A stretch of 64,000 nucleotides of DNA, from the NCBI RefSeq assembly GCF_032854445.1, contig NW_027017987.1, forward strand, positions 62,001 through 126,000, read 5' to 3'. The position numbers and the translations under genes were made by a program. The notes beneath the pieces were generated by a model. It saw nothing but the letters and a program-made list of their open reading frames with translations, ran no database searches and was not told the origin of the DNA. Shown piece by piece: positions 1-13,179 of this stretch (positions within the stretch are counted from its first letter, which is position 1; each line of letters starts with the position of its first letter). This DNA comes from Liolophura sinensis (lineage: Eukaryota; Mollusca; Polyplacophora; Chitonida; Chitonidae).

Positions 1-1098
1 TTGTGACGAGAAATCGAATGGTGCAAACCGCGTTGCTCTCCGACCAATACTTTTGGCTGTAGCGACAATTCAATGATCATTGATGTCATAATCACGTGCC
101 CAGCAACGGCTCTTACTCCGTGGAAACCAGGGAAATTTGCAATTTTTCAACAGCTGCCGATGCCTGGCTCAATTCCGCATCTTTTGGCACCTTATTAATG
201 TGGGTCTGTGGTCAGTTGTACTTTTTACATCAGACTGTATCAAGTACTTTGTGTTTTTTATGTACAAATGGTCTGGTTTTTCTACACGTAGATAAAGACA
301 TTGAGATTGTCTTGGACTTAGAAGTAAGACAATTGCTGGGTGAGTTAAATGGGCTTAGCTCAAACATTTGACGTCTTCTGGGCTACCGATGGGCAGATAA
401 CTTACAGTCAAAAGTTAAATATAATAATGACCAGTCGCAATTGTACATAATACAGTGTAGCCGATTTCAATTAACAAAAAGACCAGGCAAAAATGCAAAA
501 GTGGAAAAACTGTTCCAGTGCTGCTGGTAAGAGGCTAATCCGACGTATATTGTGACGAGAAATCGAATGGTGCAAACCGCGTTTCTCTCCGACCAATACT
601 TTTGGCTGTAGCGACAATTGAATGATCATTGATGTCATAATCACGTGCCCAGCAACGGCTCTTACTCCATGGAAACCAGGGAAATTTACAATTTTTCAAC
701 AGCTGCCGATGCCTGGCTCAATTCCGCATCTTTTGGCACCTTATTATTGTGGGTCTGTGGTCAGTTGTACTTTTTACAGCAGACTGTATCAAGTACCTTG
801 TGTTTTTTATGTACAAATGGTGTGGTTTTTCTACACGTAGATAAAGACATTGAGATTGTCTTGGACTTAGAAGTAAGACAATTGCTGGGTGAGTTAAATG
901 GCCTTGGCCCAAAGATTTGACGTCTTCTGGGCTACCGAAGGGCACATAACTTATAGTCAAATTTTGAATATAGTAATGACCATTCGCGATGGTACATAGT
1001 ACAGTGTAGCCGATTTCAATTAACAAAAAGACCAGGCAAAAATGCAAAAGTGGAAAAACTGTTCCAGTGCTGCTGGTAAGAGGCTAATCCGACGTATT
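1..1098 (+). repeat. Monomers M1-M2 (E-like, D-like)
   Basis: M1 has the E marker 'ccgtggaaacc' but an unusual 3' end: 'cgatgggcagataac', 'aattgtacataatac' and 'gtatattgtg' instead of the common forms. The 'cgatgggcagataac' variant is seen again only in M108 near 59.1 kb. M2 has D-type 'aaatttacaattttt' and 'ttattattgtggg' but begins with the ordinary 'gtgacgag' rather than the D-type 'gtgaaatg'. These two copies belong to no complete cassette visible in the window. Confidence 0.85.
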
Positions 1099-3844
1099 TT
1101 GTGACGAGAAATCGAATGGTGCAAACCGCGTTTCTCTCCGACCAATATTTTTGGCTGTAGCGACAATCGAATGATTATTGAAGTGATAAACACATGCCCA
1201 CCAACGGCTCTTACTCCATGGAAACCAGGGAAATTTGCAGTTTTTCAACAGCTGCCGATGCCTGGCTCAATTCCGCATCTTTTGGCACCTTATTAATGTG
1301 GGTCTGTGGTCAGTTGTACTTTTTACATCAGACTGTATCAAGTACCTTGTGTTTTTTATGTACAAATGGTGTGGTTTTTCTACACGTAGATAAAGACCAT
1401 GAGAATGTCTTGGACTTAGAAGTAAGACAATTGCTGGGTGAGTTAAATGGGCTGTGCCCAAAGATTTGTGGTCTTCTGGGTTACCGAAGGGCACATAACT
1501 TATAGTCAAAAGTTGAATATAGTAATGACCAGTCGCGATGGTACATAGTACAGTGTAGCCTATTTTAATTAACAAAAAGACCAGGCAAAAATCCAAAAGT
1601 GGAAAAACTGTTCCAGTGCTGCTGGTAAGAGGCTAATCCGACGTATTTTGTGACGAGAAATCGAATGGTGCAAACCGCGTTGCTCTCCGACTAATACTTT
1701 TGGCTGTAGCGACAATTGAATGATCATTGATGTCATAATCACGTGCCCAGCAACGGCTCTTACTCCATGGAAACCAGGGAAATTTGCAATTTTTCAACAG
1801 CTGCCGATGCCTGGCTCAATTCCGCATCTTGTGGCACCTTATTAATGTGGGTCTGTGGTCAGTTGTACTTTTTACAGCAGACTGTATCAAGTACCTTGTG
1901 TTTTTTATGTACAAACGGTGTGGTTTTTCTACACGTAGATAAAGACCATGAGATTGTCTTGGACTTAGAAGTAAGACAATTGCTGGGTGAGTTAAATGGC
2001 CTTGGCCCAAAGATTTGAGGTCTTCTGGGCTACCGAAGGGCACATAACTTATAGTCAAAAGTTGAATATAGTAATGACCAGTCGCGATGGTACATAGTAC
2101 AGTGTAGCCGATTTCAATTAACAAAAAGACCAGGCAAAAATGCAAAAGTGGAAAAACTGTTCCAGTGCTGCTGGTAAGAGGCTAATCCGACGTATTTTGT
2201 GACGAGAAATCGAATGGTGCAAACCGCGTTGCTCTCCGACCAATACGTTTGGCTGTAGCGACAATTCAATGATCATTGATGTCATAATCACGTGCCCAGC
2301 AACGGCTCTTACTCCATGGAAACCAGGGAAATTTGCAATTTTTCAACAGCTGCCGATGCCTGGCTCAATTCCGCATCTTTTGGCACCTTATTAATGTGGG
2401 TCTGTGGTCAGTTGTACTTTTTACATCAGACTGTATCAAGTACTTTGTGTTTTTTATGTACAAATGGTCTGGTTTTTCTACACGTAGATAAAGACATTGA
2501 GATTGTCTTGGACTTAGAAGTAAGACAATTGCTGGGTGAGTTAAATGGGCTTAGTTAAAAGATTTGACGTCTTCTGGGCTACCGAAGGGCACATAACTTA
2601 TAGTCAAAAGGTGAATATAGTAATGACCAGTCGTGATGGTACATAGTACAGTGTAGCCGATTTCCATTAACAAAAAGACCAGGCAAAAATGCAAAAGTGG
2701 AAAAACTGTTCCAGTGCTGCTGGTAAGAGGCTAATCCGACGTATTTTGTGAAATGAAATCGAATGGTGCATACCGCGTTTCTCTCCGACCAATACTTTTG
2801 GCTGTAGCGACAATTGAATGATCATTGATGTCATAATCACGTGCCCAGCAACGGCTCTTACTCCATGGAAACCAGGGAAATTTACAATTTTTCAACAGCT
2901 GCCGATGCCTGGCTCAATTCCGCATCTTTTGGCACCTTATTATTGTGGGTCTGTGGTCAGTTGTACTTTTTACAGCAGACTGTATCAAGTACCTTGTGTT
3001 TTTTATGTACAAATGGTGTGGTTTTTCTACACGTAGATAAAGACAATGAGATTGTCTTGGACTTAGAAGTAAGACAATTGCTGGGTGAGTTAAATGGCCT
3101 TGGCCCAAAGATTTGACGTCTTCTGGGCTACCGAAGGGCACATAACTTACAGTCAAAAGTTAAATATAGTAATGACCAGTGGCGATGGTACATAGTACAG
3201 TGTAGCCGATTTCAATTAACAAAAAGACCAGGCAAAAATGCAAAAGTGGAAAAACTGTTCCAGTGCTGCTGGTAAGAGGCTAATCCGACGTATTTTGTGA
3301 CGAGAAATCGAATGGTGCAAACCGCGTTGCTCTCCGACCAATACTTTTGGCTGTAGCGACAATTCAATGATCATTGATGTCATAATCACGTGCCCAGCAA
3401 CGGCTCTTACTCCGTGGAAACCAGGGAAATTTGCAATTTTTCAACAGCTGCCGATGCCGGGCTCAATTCCGCATCTTTTGGCACCTTATTAATGTGGGTC
3501 TGTGGTCAGTTGTACTTTTTACATCAGACTGTATCAAGTACTTTGTGTTTTTTTATGTACAAATGGTCTGGTTTTTCTACACGTAGATAAAGACATTGAG
3601 ATTGTCTTGGACTTAGAAGTAAGACAATTGCTGGGTGAGTTAAATGGGCTGAGCCCAAAGATTTGAGGTCTTCTGGGTTACCGAAGGGCACATAACTTAT
3701 AGTCAAAAGTTGAATATAGTAATGACCAGTGGCGATGGTACATAGTACAGTGTAGCCGATTTCAATTAACAAAAAGACCAGGCAAAAATGCAAAAGTGGA
3801 AAAACTGTTCCAGTGCTGCTGGTAAGAGGCTAATCCGACGTATT
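1099..3844 (+). repeat. Five-monomer cassette A-B-C-D/H-E (M3-M7)
   Basis: This is the reference copy of the five-monomer order. M3 is A ('aagtgataaac', 'catgagaatg', 'aatccaaaag'), M4 is B ('cttgtggcacc', 'aacggtgtgg'), and M5 is C ('cttagttaaaag', 'tcgtgatgg'). M6 begins as D ('gtgaaatgaaatcg', 'ttattattg') and ends as H ('gacaatgag', 'cttacagtc', 'ggcgatgg'). M7 is E ('ccgtggaaacc'). The same A-B-C-D/H-E order occurs at 22506-25249, and A-B-C-D occurs at 9336-11532 and 25250-27446. The total is 2746 bases because M7 has one extra T in its T-run. Confidence 0.88.
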
Positions 3845-4942
3845 TTGTGACGAGAAATCGAATGGTGCAAACCGCGTTTCTCTCCGACCAATATTTTTGG
3901 CTGTAGCGACAATCGAATGATTATTGAAGTGATAAACACATGCCCACCAACGGCTCTTACTCCATGGAAACCAGGGAAATTTGCAATTTTTCAACAGCTG
4001 CCGATGCCTGGCTCAATTCCGCATCTTTTGGCACCTTATTAATGTGGGTCTGTGGTCAGTTGTACTTTTTACATCAGACTGTATCAAGTACCTTGTGTTT
4101 TTTATGTACAAATGGTGTGGTTTTTCTACACGTAGATAAAGACCATGAGAATGTCTTGGACTTAGAAGTAAGACAATTGCTGGGTGAGTTAAATGGGCTG
4201 TGCCCAAAGATTTGTGGTCTTCTGGGTTACCGAAGGGCACATAACTTATAGTCAAAAGTTGAATATAGTAATGACCAGTCGCGATGGTACATAGTACAGT
4301 GTAGCCGATTTTAATTAACAAAAAGACCAGGCAAAAATCCAAAAGTGGAAAAACTGTTCCAGTGCTGCTGGTAAGAGGCTAATCCGACGTATTTTGTGAC
4401 GAGAAATCGAATGGTGCAAACCGCGTTGCTCTCCGACTAATACTTTTGGCTGTAGCGACAATTGAATGATCATTGATGTCATAATCACGTGCCCAGCAAC
4501 GGCTCTTACTCCATGGAAACCAGGGAAATTTGCAATTTTTCAACAGCTGCCGATGCCTGGCTCAATTCCGCATCTTGTGGCACCTTATTAATGTGGGTCT
4601 GTGGTCAGTTGTACTTTTTACAGCAGACTGTATCAAGTACCTTGTGTTTTTTATGTACAAACGGTGTGGTTTTTCTACACGTAGATAAAGACCATGAGAT
4701 TGTCTTGGACTTAGAAGTAAGACAATTGCTGGGTGAGTTAAATGGCCTTGGCCCAAAGATTTGACGTCTTCTGGGCTACCGAAGGGCACATAACTTATAG
4801 TCAAAAGTTGAATATAGTAATGACCAGTCGCGATGGTACATAGTACAGTGTAGCCGATTTCAATTAACAAAAAGACCAGGCAAAAATGCAAAAGTGGAAA
4901 AACTGTTCCAGTGCTGCTGGTAAGAGGCTAATCCGACGTATT
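3845..4942 (+). repeat. A-B pair (M8-M9)
   Basis: M8 carries the A markers and M9 the B markers, nearly identical to M3-M4 2746 bases upstream. M8 differs from M3 at 'ttgcaattttt' versus 'ttgcagttttt', and at 'gccgatttt' versus 'gcctatttt'. They start a second cassette copy that is shortened by one monomer because the next copy, M10, is a fusion. Confidence 0.87.
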
Positions 4943-5491
4943 TTGTGACGAGAAATCGAATGGTGCAAACCGCGTTGCTCTCCGACCAATACGTTTGGCT
5001 GTAGCGACAATTCAATGATCATTGATGTCATAATCACGTGCCCAGCAACGGCTCTTACTCCATGGAAACCAGGGAAATTTGCAATTTTTCAACAGCTGCC
5101 GATGCCTGGCTCAATTCCGCATCTTTTGGCACCTTATTAATGTGGGTCTGTGGTCAGTTGTACTTTTTACATCAGACTGTATCAAGTACTTTGTGTTTTT
5201 TATGTACAAATGGTCTGGTTTTTCTACACGTAGATAAAGACATTGAGATTGTCTTGGACTTAGAAGTAAGACAATTGCTGGGTGAGTTAAATGGCCTTGG
5301 CCCAAAGATTTGACGTCTTCTGGGCTACCGAAGGGCACATAACTTACAGTCAAAAGTTAAATATAGTAATGACCAGTGGCGATGGTACATAGTACAGTGT
5401 AGCCGATTTCAATTAACAAAAAGACCAGGCAAAAATGCAAAAGTGGAAAAACTGTTCCAGTGCTGCTGGTAAGAGGCTAATCCGACGTATT
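4943..5491 (+). repeat. Hybrid monomer M10 (C 5' part, D/H 3' part)
   Basis: The 5' part matches C: 'aatacgtttggctg', 'caattcaatg', 'acatcagactg', 'tggtctgg' and 'gacattgag'. From 'atggccttggccc' onward it matches M6: 'cttacagtc', 'aagttaaatatag', 'ggcgatgg'. The change falls between 5243 (last C-type base relative to M6) and 5295 (first M6-type base). The length is exactly 549. It replaces the C plus D pair found in the other cassettes, as expected from an in-register unequal exchange that removed one monomer. Confidence 0.8.
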
Positions 5492-8400
5492 TTGTGACGA
5501 GAAATCGAATGGTGCAAACCGCGTTGCTCTCCGACCAATACTTTTGGCTGTAGCGACAATCCAATGATCATTGATGTCATAATCACGTGCCCAGCAACGG
5601 CTCTTACTCCGTGGAAACCAGGGAAATTTGCAATTTTTCAACAGCTGCCGATGCCTGGCTCAATTCCGCATCTTTTGGCACCTTATTAATGTGGGTCTGT
5701 GGTCAGTTGTACTTTTTACATCAGACTGTATCAAGTACTTTGTGTTTTTTATGTACAAATGGTCTGGTTTTTCTACACGTAGATAAAGACATTGAGATTG
5801 TCTTGGACTTAGAAGTAAGACAATTGCTGGGTGAGTTAAATGGGCTGAGCCCAAAGATTTGAGGTCTTCTGGGTTACCGAAGGGCACATAACTTATAGTC
5901 AAAAGTTGAATATAGTAATGACCAGTGGCGATGGTACATAGTACACTGTAGCCGATTTCAATTAACAAAAAGACCAGGCAAAAAATGCAAAAGTGGAAAA
6001 ACTGTTCCAGTGCTGCTGGTAAGAGGCTAATCCGACGTATTTTGTGACAAGAAATCGAATGGTGCAAACCGCGTTTCTCTCCGACCATTACTTTTGGCTG
6101 TAGCGACAATCGAATGATTATTGAAGTGATAAACACATGCCCACCAACGGCTCTTACTCCATGGAAACCAGGGAAATTTGCAATTTTTCAACAGCTGCCG
6201 ATGCCTGGCTCAATTCCGCATCTTTTGGCACCTTATTAATGTGGGTCTGTGGTCAGTTGCACTTTTTACAGCAGACTGTATCAAGTACCTTGTGTTTTTT
6301 ATGTACAAATGGTGTGGTTTTTCTACTCGTAGATAAAGACATTGAGAATGTCTTGGACTTACAAGTAAGACAATTGCTGGGTGAGTAAAATGGGCTGTGC
6401 CCAAACATTTGACGTCTTCTGGGCTACCGAAGGGCACATAACTTATAGTCAAAAGTTGAATATAGTAATGACCAGTCGCGATGGTACATAGTACAGTGTA
6501 GCCGATTTCAATTAACAAAAAGACCAGGCAAAAATGCAAAAGTGGAAAAACTGTTCCAGTGCTGCTGGTAAGAGGCTAATCCGACGTATTTTGTGACGAG
6601 AAATCGAATGGTGCAAACCGCGTTGCTCTCGGACCAATAATTTTGGCTGTAGCGACAATTCAATGATCATTGATGTCATACTCACGTGCCCAGCAACGGC
6701 TCTTACTCCATGGAAACCAGGGAAATTTGCAATTTTTCAACAGCTGCCGATGCCTGGCTCAATTCCGCATCTTTTGGCACCTTATTAATGTGGGTCTGTG
6801 GTCAGTTGTACTTTTTACAGCAGACTGTATCAAGCACCTTGTGTTTTTTATGTACAAATGGTGTGGTTTTTCTACACGTAGATAAAGACATTGAGATTGT
6901 CTTGGACTTAGAAGTAAGACAATTGCTGGGTGAGTTAAATGGGCTGAGCCCAAACATTTGACGTCTTCTGGGCTACCGAAGGGCACATAACTTACAGTCA
7001 AAAGTTAAATATAGTAATGACCAGTCGCGATGGTACATAGTACTGTGTAGCCGATTTCAATTAACAAAAAGACCAGGCAAAAATGCAAAAGTGGAAAAAC
7101 TGTTCCAGTGCTGCTGGTAAGAGGCTAATCCGACGTGTTTTGTGAAATGAAATCGAATGGTGCAAACCGCGTTTCTCTCCGACCAATACTTTTGGCTGGA
7201 GCGACAATTGAATGATCATTGATGTCATAATCACGTGCCCAGCAACGGCTCTTACTCCATGGAAACCAGGGAAATTTACAATTTTTCAACAGCTGCCGAT
7301 GCCTGGCTCAATTCCGCATCTTTTGGCACCTTATTATTGTGGGTCTGTGGTCAGTTGTACTTTTTACAGCAGACTGTATCAAGTACCTTGTGTTTTTTAT
7401 GTACAAATGGTCTGGTTTTTCTACACGTAGATAAAGACATTGAGATTGTCTTGGACTTAGAAGTAAGACAATTGCTGGGTGAGTTAAATGGCCTTGGCCC
7501 AAAGATTTTACGTCTTCTGGGCTACCGAAGGGCACATAACTTATAGTCAAAAGTTTAATATAGTAATGACCATTCGCGATGGTACATAGTACAGTGTAGC
7601 CGATTTCAATTAACAAAAAGACCAGGCAAAAATGCAAAAGTGGAAAAACTGTTCCAGTGCTGCTGGTAAGAGGCTAATCCGACGTATTTTGTGACGAGAA
7701 ATCGAATGGTGCAAACCGAGTTTCTCTCCGACCAATACTTTTGGCTGTAGCGACAATCGAATGATTATTGAAGTGATAAACACCTGCCCACCAACGGCTC
7801 TTACTCCATGGAAACCTGGGAAATTTGCAATTTTTCAACAGTTGCCGATGCCTGGCTCAATTCCGCATCTTTTGGCACCTTATTAATGTGGGTCTGTGGT
7901 CAGTTGTACTTTTTACATCAGACTGTATCAAGTACCTTGTGTTTTTTATGTACAAATGGTGTGGTTTTTCTACACGTAGATAAAGACAATGAGATTGTCT
8001 TGGACTTAGAAGTAAGACAATTGCTGGGTGAGTTAAATGGGCTGTGCCCAAAGAGTTGTGGTCTTCAGGTTTACCGAAGGGCACATAACTTATAGTCAAA
8101 AGTTGAATATAGTAATGACCAGTCGCGATGGTACATAGTACAGTGTAGCCGATTTCAATTAACAAAAAGACCAGGCAAAAATGCAAAAGTGGAAAAACTG
8201 TTCCAGTGCTGCTGGTAAGAGGCTAATGCGACGTATTTTGTGACGAGAAATCGAATGGTGCAAACCGCGTTGCTCTCCGACCAATACTTTTGGCTGTAGC
8301 GACAATTGAATAATCATTGATGTCATAATCACGTGCCCAGCAACGGCTCTTACTCCATGGAAACCAGGGAAATTTGCAATTTTTCAACAGTTGCCGATGC

Positions 8401-8786
8401 ATGGCTCAATTCCGCATCTTGTGGCACCTTATTAATGTGGGTCTGTGGTCAGTTGTACTTTTTACAGCAGACTGTATCAAGTACCTTGTGTTTTTTATGT
8501 ACAAATGGTGTGGTTTTTCTACACGTAGATAAAGACAATGAGATTGTCTTGGACTTAGAAGTAAGACAATTGCTGGGTGAGTTAAATGGCCTTGGCCCAA
8601 AGATTTGACGTCTTCTGGGCTACCGAAGGGCACATAACTTACAGTCAAAAGTTAAATATAGTAATGACCAGTGGCGATGGTACATAGTACAGTGTAGCCG
8701 ATTTCAATTAACAAAAAGACCAGGCAAAAATGCAAAAGTGGAAAAACTGTTCCAGTGCTGCTGGTAAGAGGCTAATCCGACGTATT
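5492..8786 (+). repeat. Six-monomer block E-F-G-D-A'-H (M11-M16), first copy
   Basis: M11 is E with 'caatccaatg'. M12 is F ('gacaag', 'agttgcac', 'tactcgtag', 'attgagaatg'). M13 is G ('catactcacg', 'tcaagcacc'). M14 is D with 'ggctggagcg' and 'gattttacg'. M15 is A-like with 'aaacctggg' and 'gagttgtggtcttcag'. M16 has 'gaataatcattg' and an H-type 3' end. The same order is found at 13180-16466 and 27996-31284. The match ends inside M16, which differs from M30 and M57 from 'gcatggctc' onward and leads into an E copy. Confidence 0.88.
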
Positions 8787-11532
8787 TTGTGACGAGAAAT
8801 CGAATGGTGCAAACCGCGTTGCTCTCCGACCAATACTTTTGGCTGTAGCGACAATTCAATGATCATTGATGTCATAATCACGTGCCCAGCAACGGCTCTT
8901 ACTCCGTGGAAACCAGGGAAATTTGCAATTTTTCAACAGCTGCCGATGCCGGGCTCAATTCCGCATCTTTTGGCACCTTATTAATGTGGGTCTGTGGTCA
9001 GTTGTACTTTTTACATCAGACTGTATCAAGTACTTTGTGTTTTTTATGTACAAATGGTCTGGTTTTTCTACACGTAGATAAAGACATTGAGATTGTCTTG
9101 GACTTAGAAGTAAGACAATTGCTGGGTGAGTTAAATGGGCTGAGCCCAAAGATTTGAGGTCTTCTGGGTTACCGAAGGGCACATAACTTATAGTCAAAAG
9201 TTGAATATAGTAATGACCAGTGGCGATGGTACATAGTACAGTGTAGCCGATTTCAATTAACAAAAAGACCAGGCAAAAATGCAAAAGTGGAAAAACTGTT
9301 CCAGTGCTGCTGGTAAGAGGCTAATCCGACGTATTTTGTGACGAGAAATCGAATGGTGCAAACCGCGTTTCTCTCCGACCAATATTTTTGGCTGTAGCGA
9401 CAATCGAATGATTATTGAAGTGATAAACACATGCCCACCAACGGCTCTTACTCCATGGAAACCAGGGAAATTTGCAATTTTTCAACAGCTGCCGATGCCT
9501 GGCTCAATTCCGCATCTTTTGGCACCTCATTAATGTGGGTCTGTGGTCAGTTGTACTTTTTACATCAGACTGTATCAAGTACCTTGTGTTTTTTATGTAC
9601 AAATGGTGTGGTTTTTCTACACGTAGATAAAGACCATGAGAATGTCTTGGACTTAGAAGTAAGACAATTGCTGGGTGAGTTAAATGGGCTGTGCCCAAAG
9701 ATTTGTGGTCTTCTGGGTTACCGAAGGGCACATAACTTATAGTCAAAAGTTGAATATAGTAATGACCAGTCGCGATGGTACATAGTACAGTGTAGCCGAT
9801 TTTAATTAACAAAAAGACCAGGCAAAAATCCAAAAGTGGAAAAACTGTTCCAGTGCTGCTGGTAAGAGGCTAATCCGACGTATTTTGTGACGAGAAATCG
9901 AATGGTGCAAACCGCGTTGCTCTCCGACTAATACTTTTGGCTGTAGCGACAATTGAATGATCATTGATGTCATAATCACGTGCCCAGCAACGGCTCTTAC
10001 TCCATGGAAACCAGGGAAATTTGCAATTTTTCAACAGCTGCCGATGCCTGGCTCAATTCCGCATCTTGTGGCACCTTATTAATGTGGGTCTGTGGTCAGT
10101 TGTACTTTTTACAGCAGACTGTATCAAGTACCTTGTGTTTTTTATGTACAAACGGTGTGGTTTTTCTACACGTAGATAAAGACCATGAGATTGTCTTGGA
10201 CTTAGAAGTAAGACAATTGCTGGGTGAGTTAAATGGCCTTGGCCCAAAGATTTGACGTCTTCTGGGCTACCGAAGGGCACATAACTTATAGTCAAAAGTT
10301 GAATATAGTAATGACCAGTCGCGATGGTACATAGTACAGTGTAGCCGATTTCAATTAACAAAAAGACCAGGCAAAAATGCAAAAGTGGGAAAAACTGTTC
10401 CAGTGCTGCTGGTAAGAGGCTAATCCGACGTATTTTGTGACGAGAAATCGAATGGTGCAAACCGCGTTGCTCTCCGACCAATACGTTTGGCTGTAGCGAC
10501 AATTCAATGATCATTGATGTCATAATCACGTGCCCAGCAACGGCTCTTACTCCATGGAAACCAGGGAAATTTGCAATTTTTCAACAGCTGCCGATGCCTG
10601 GCTCAATTCCGCATCTTTTGGCCCTATTAATGTGGGTCTGTGGTCAGTTGTACTTTTTTACATCAGACTGTATCAAGTACTTTGTGTTTTTTATGTACAA
10701 ATGGTCTGGTTTTTCTACACGTAGATAAAGACATTGAGATTGTCTTGGACTTAGAAGTAAGACAATTGCTGGGTGAGTTAAATGGGCTTAGTTAAAAGAT
10801 TTGACGTCTTCTGGGCTACCGAAAGGCACATAACTTATAGTCAAAAGGTGAATATAGTAATGACCAGTCGTGATGGTACATAGTACAGTGTAGCCGATTT
10901 CCATTAACAAAAAGACCAGGCAAAAATGCAAAAGTGGAAAAAACTGTTCCAGTGCTGCTGGTAAGAGGCTAATCCGACGTATTTTGTGAAATGAAATCGA
11001 ATGGTGCAAACCGCGTTTCTCTCCGACCAATACTTTTGGCTGTAGCGACAATTGAATGATCATTGATGTCATAATCACGTGCCCAGCAACGGCTCTTACT
11101 CCATGGAAACCAGGGAAATTTACAATTTTTCAACAGCTGCCGATGCCTGGCTCAATTCCGCATCTTTTGGCACCTTATTATTGTAGGTCTGTGGTCAGTT
11201 GTACTTTTTACAGCAGACTGTATCAAGTACCTTGTGTTTTTTATGTACAAATGGTCTGGTTTTTCTACACGTAGATAAAGACATTGAGATTGTCTTGGAC
11301 TTAGAAGTAAGACAACTTGCTGGGTGAGTTAAATGGCCTTGGCCCAAAGATTTGACGTCTTCTGGGCTACCGAAGGGCACATAACTTATAGTCAAAAGTT
11401 GAATATAGTAATGACCATTCGCGATGGTACATAGTACAGTGTAGCCGATTTTAATTAACAAAAGACCAGGCAAAAATGCAAAAGTGGAAAAACTGTTCCA
11501 GTGCTGCTGGTAAGAGGCTAATCCGACGTATT
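8787..11532 (+). repeat. Cassette E-A-B-C-D (M17-M21)
   Basis: M17 (E) shares the rare 'gatgccgggctc' with M7. M18 is A, M19 is B, M20 is C with an altered 'ttggccctattaatg', and M21 is D with 'ttattattgtaggtc'. M17-M20 repeat M7-M10 with offset 5491, about ten monomers, up to the point where M10 becomes a hybrid. M20 and M21 carry a few single-base indels (for example 'acttttttac', 'gacaacttgctg'). Confidence 0.86.
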
Positions 11533-13179
11533 TTGTGACGAAAAATCGAATGGTGCAAACCGCGTTGCTCTCGGACCAAAAATTTTGGCTGTAGCGACAA
11601 TTCAATGATCATTGATGTCATAATCACGTGCCCAGCAACGGCTCTTACTCCATGGAAACCAGGGAAATTTGCAATTTTTCAACAGTTTCCGATGCTTGGC
11701 TCAATTCCCCTTTTTTGGCACCTTATTAATGTGGGCCTGTGGTCAGTTGTACTTTTTACAGCAGACTGTATCAAGTACCTTGTGTTTTTTATGTACAAAT
11801 GGTCTGGTTTTTCTACACGTAGATAAAGACATTGAGATTGTCTTGGACTTAGAAGTAAGACAATTGCTGGGTGAGTTAAATGGGCTTAGCCAAAAGATTT
11901 GAGGTCTTCTGGGCTACCGAAGGGCACATAACTTATAGTCAAAAGTTGAATATAGTAATGACCAGTCGCGAATGGTACATAGTACAGTGTAGCCGATTTC
12001 AATTAACAAAAAGACCAGGCAAAAATGCAAAAGTGGAAAAACTGTTCCAGTGCTGCTGGTAAGAGGCTAATCCGACGTATTTTGTGACGAGAAATCGAAT
12101 GGTGCAAACCGCGTTGCTCTCCGACCAATACTTTTGGCTGTAGCGACAATCAAATGATCATTGATGTCATAATCACGTGCCCACCAACGGCTCTTACTCC
12201 ATGGAAACCAGGGAAATTTGCAATTTTTCAACAGCTGCCGATGCCTGGCTCAATTCCGCTTCTTTTGGCACCTTATTAATGTGGGCCTGTGGTCAGTTGT
12301 ACTTTTTACAGCAGACTGTATCAAGTACCTTGTGTTTTTTATGTACAAATGGTGTGGTTTTTCTACACGTAGATAAAGACATTGAGATTGTCTTGGACTT
12401 AGAAGTAAGACAATTGCTGGGTGAGTTAAATGGGCTTAGTTGAAAGATTTGACGTCTTCTGGGCTACCGAAGGGCACATAACTTATAGTCAAATTTTGAA
12501 TATAGTAATGACCATTCGCGATGGTACATAGTACAGTGTAGCCGATTTCAATTCACAAAAAGACCAGGCAAAAATGCAAAAGTGGAAAAAACGTTCCAGT
12601 GCTGCTGGTAAGAGGCTAATCCGACGTATTTTGTGACGAGAAATCGAATGGTGCAAACCGCGTTGCTCTCCGACCAATACTTTTGGCTGTAGCGACAATT
12701 GAATGATCATTGATGTCATAATCACGTGCCCACCAACGGCTCTTACTCCATGGAAACCAGGGAAATTTGCAATTTTTCAACAGCTGCCGATGCCTGGCTC
12801 AATTCCTCATCTTTTGGCACCTTATTAATGTGGGTCTGTGGTCAGTTGTACTTTTTACATCAGACTGTATCAATTACTTTGTGTTTTTTATGTACAAATG
12901 GTGTGGTTTTTCTACTCGTAGATAAAGATAATGAGATTGTCTTGGACTTAGAAGTAAGACAATTGCTGGGTGAGTTAAATGGGCTTAGCCCAAAGATTTG
13001 ACGTCTTCTGGGCTACCGAAGGGCACATAACTTACAGTCAAAAGTTAAATATAGTAAAGACCAGTGGCGATGGTACATAGTACAGTGTAGCCGATTTCAA
13101 TTAACAAAAAGACCAGGCAAAAATGCAAAAGTGGAAAAACTGTTCCAGTGCTGCTGGTAAGAGGCTAATCCGACGTATT
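11533..13179 (+). repeat. Three-monomer block (M22-M24), first copy
   Basis: M22 is a V-like copy with 'gacgaaaaatcg', 'ccaaaaattttgg' and 'attccccttttttgg'. M23 has 'caatcaaatg', 'gtgcccaccaac', 'cttcttttgg' and 'ttagttgaaag'. M24 is N ('attcctcatc', 'tcaattactttg', 'agataatgag'). The trio recurs at 18116-19761 and 33482-35132. In M24 the 3' end switches to the H form ('cttacagtc', 'ggcgatgg') between about 12987 and 13035, just before the E copy M25; the other two N copies end 'ctaatagtc' instead. Confidence 0.87.

Noticed and set aside
1816-2145. Minus-strand open frame of about 109 codons overlapping the plus-strand one
   Set aside because: It starts at TTG, not ATG, overlaps the other frame across low-stop sequence, and varies without regard to codon position. 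It recurs only because the DNA recurs.
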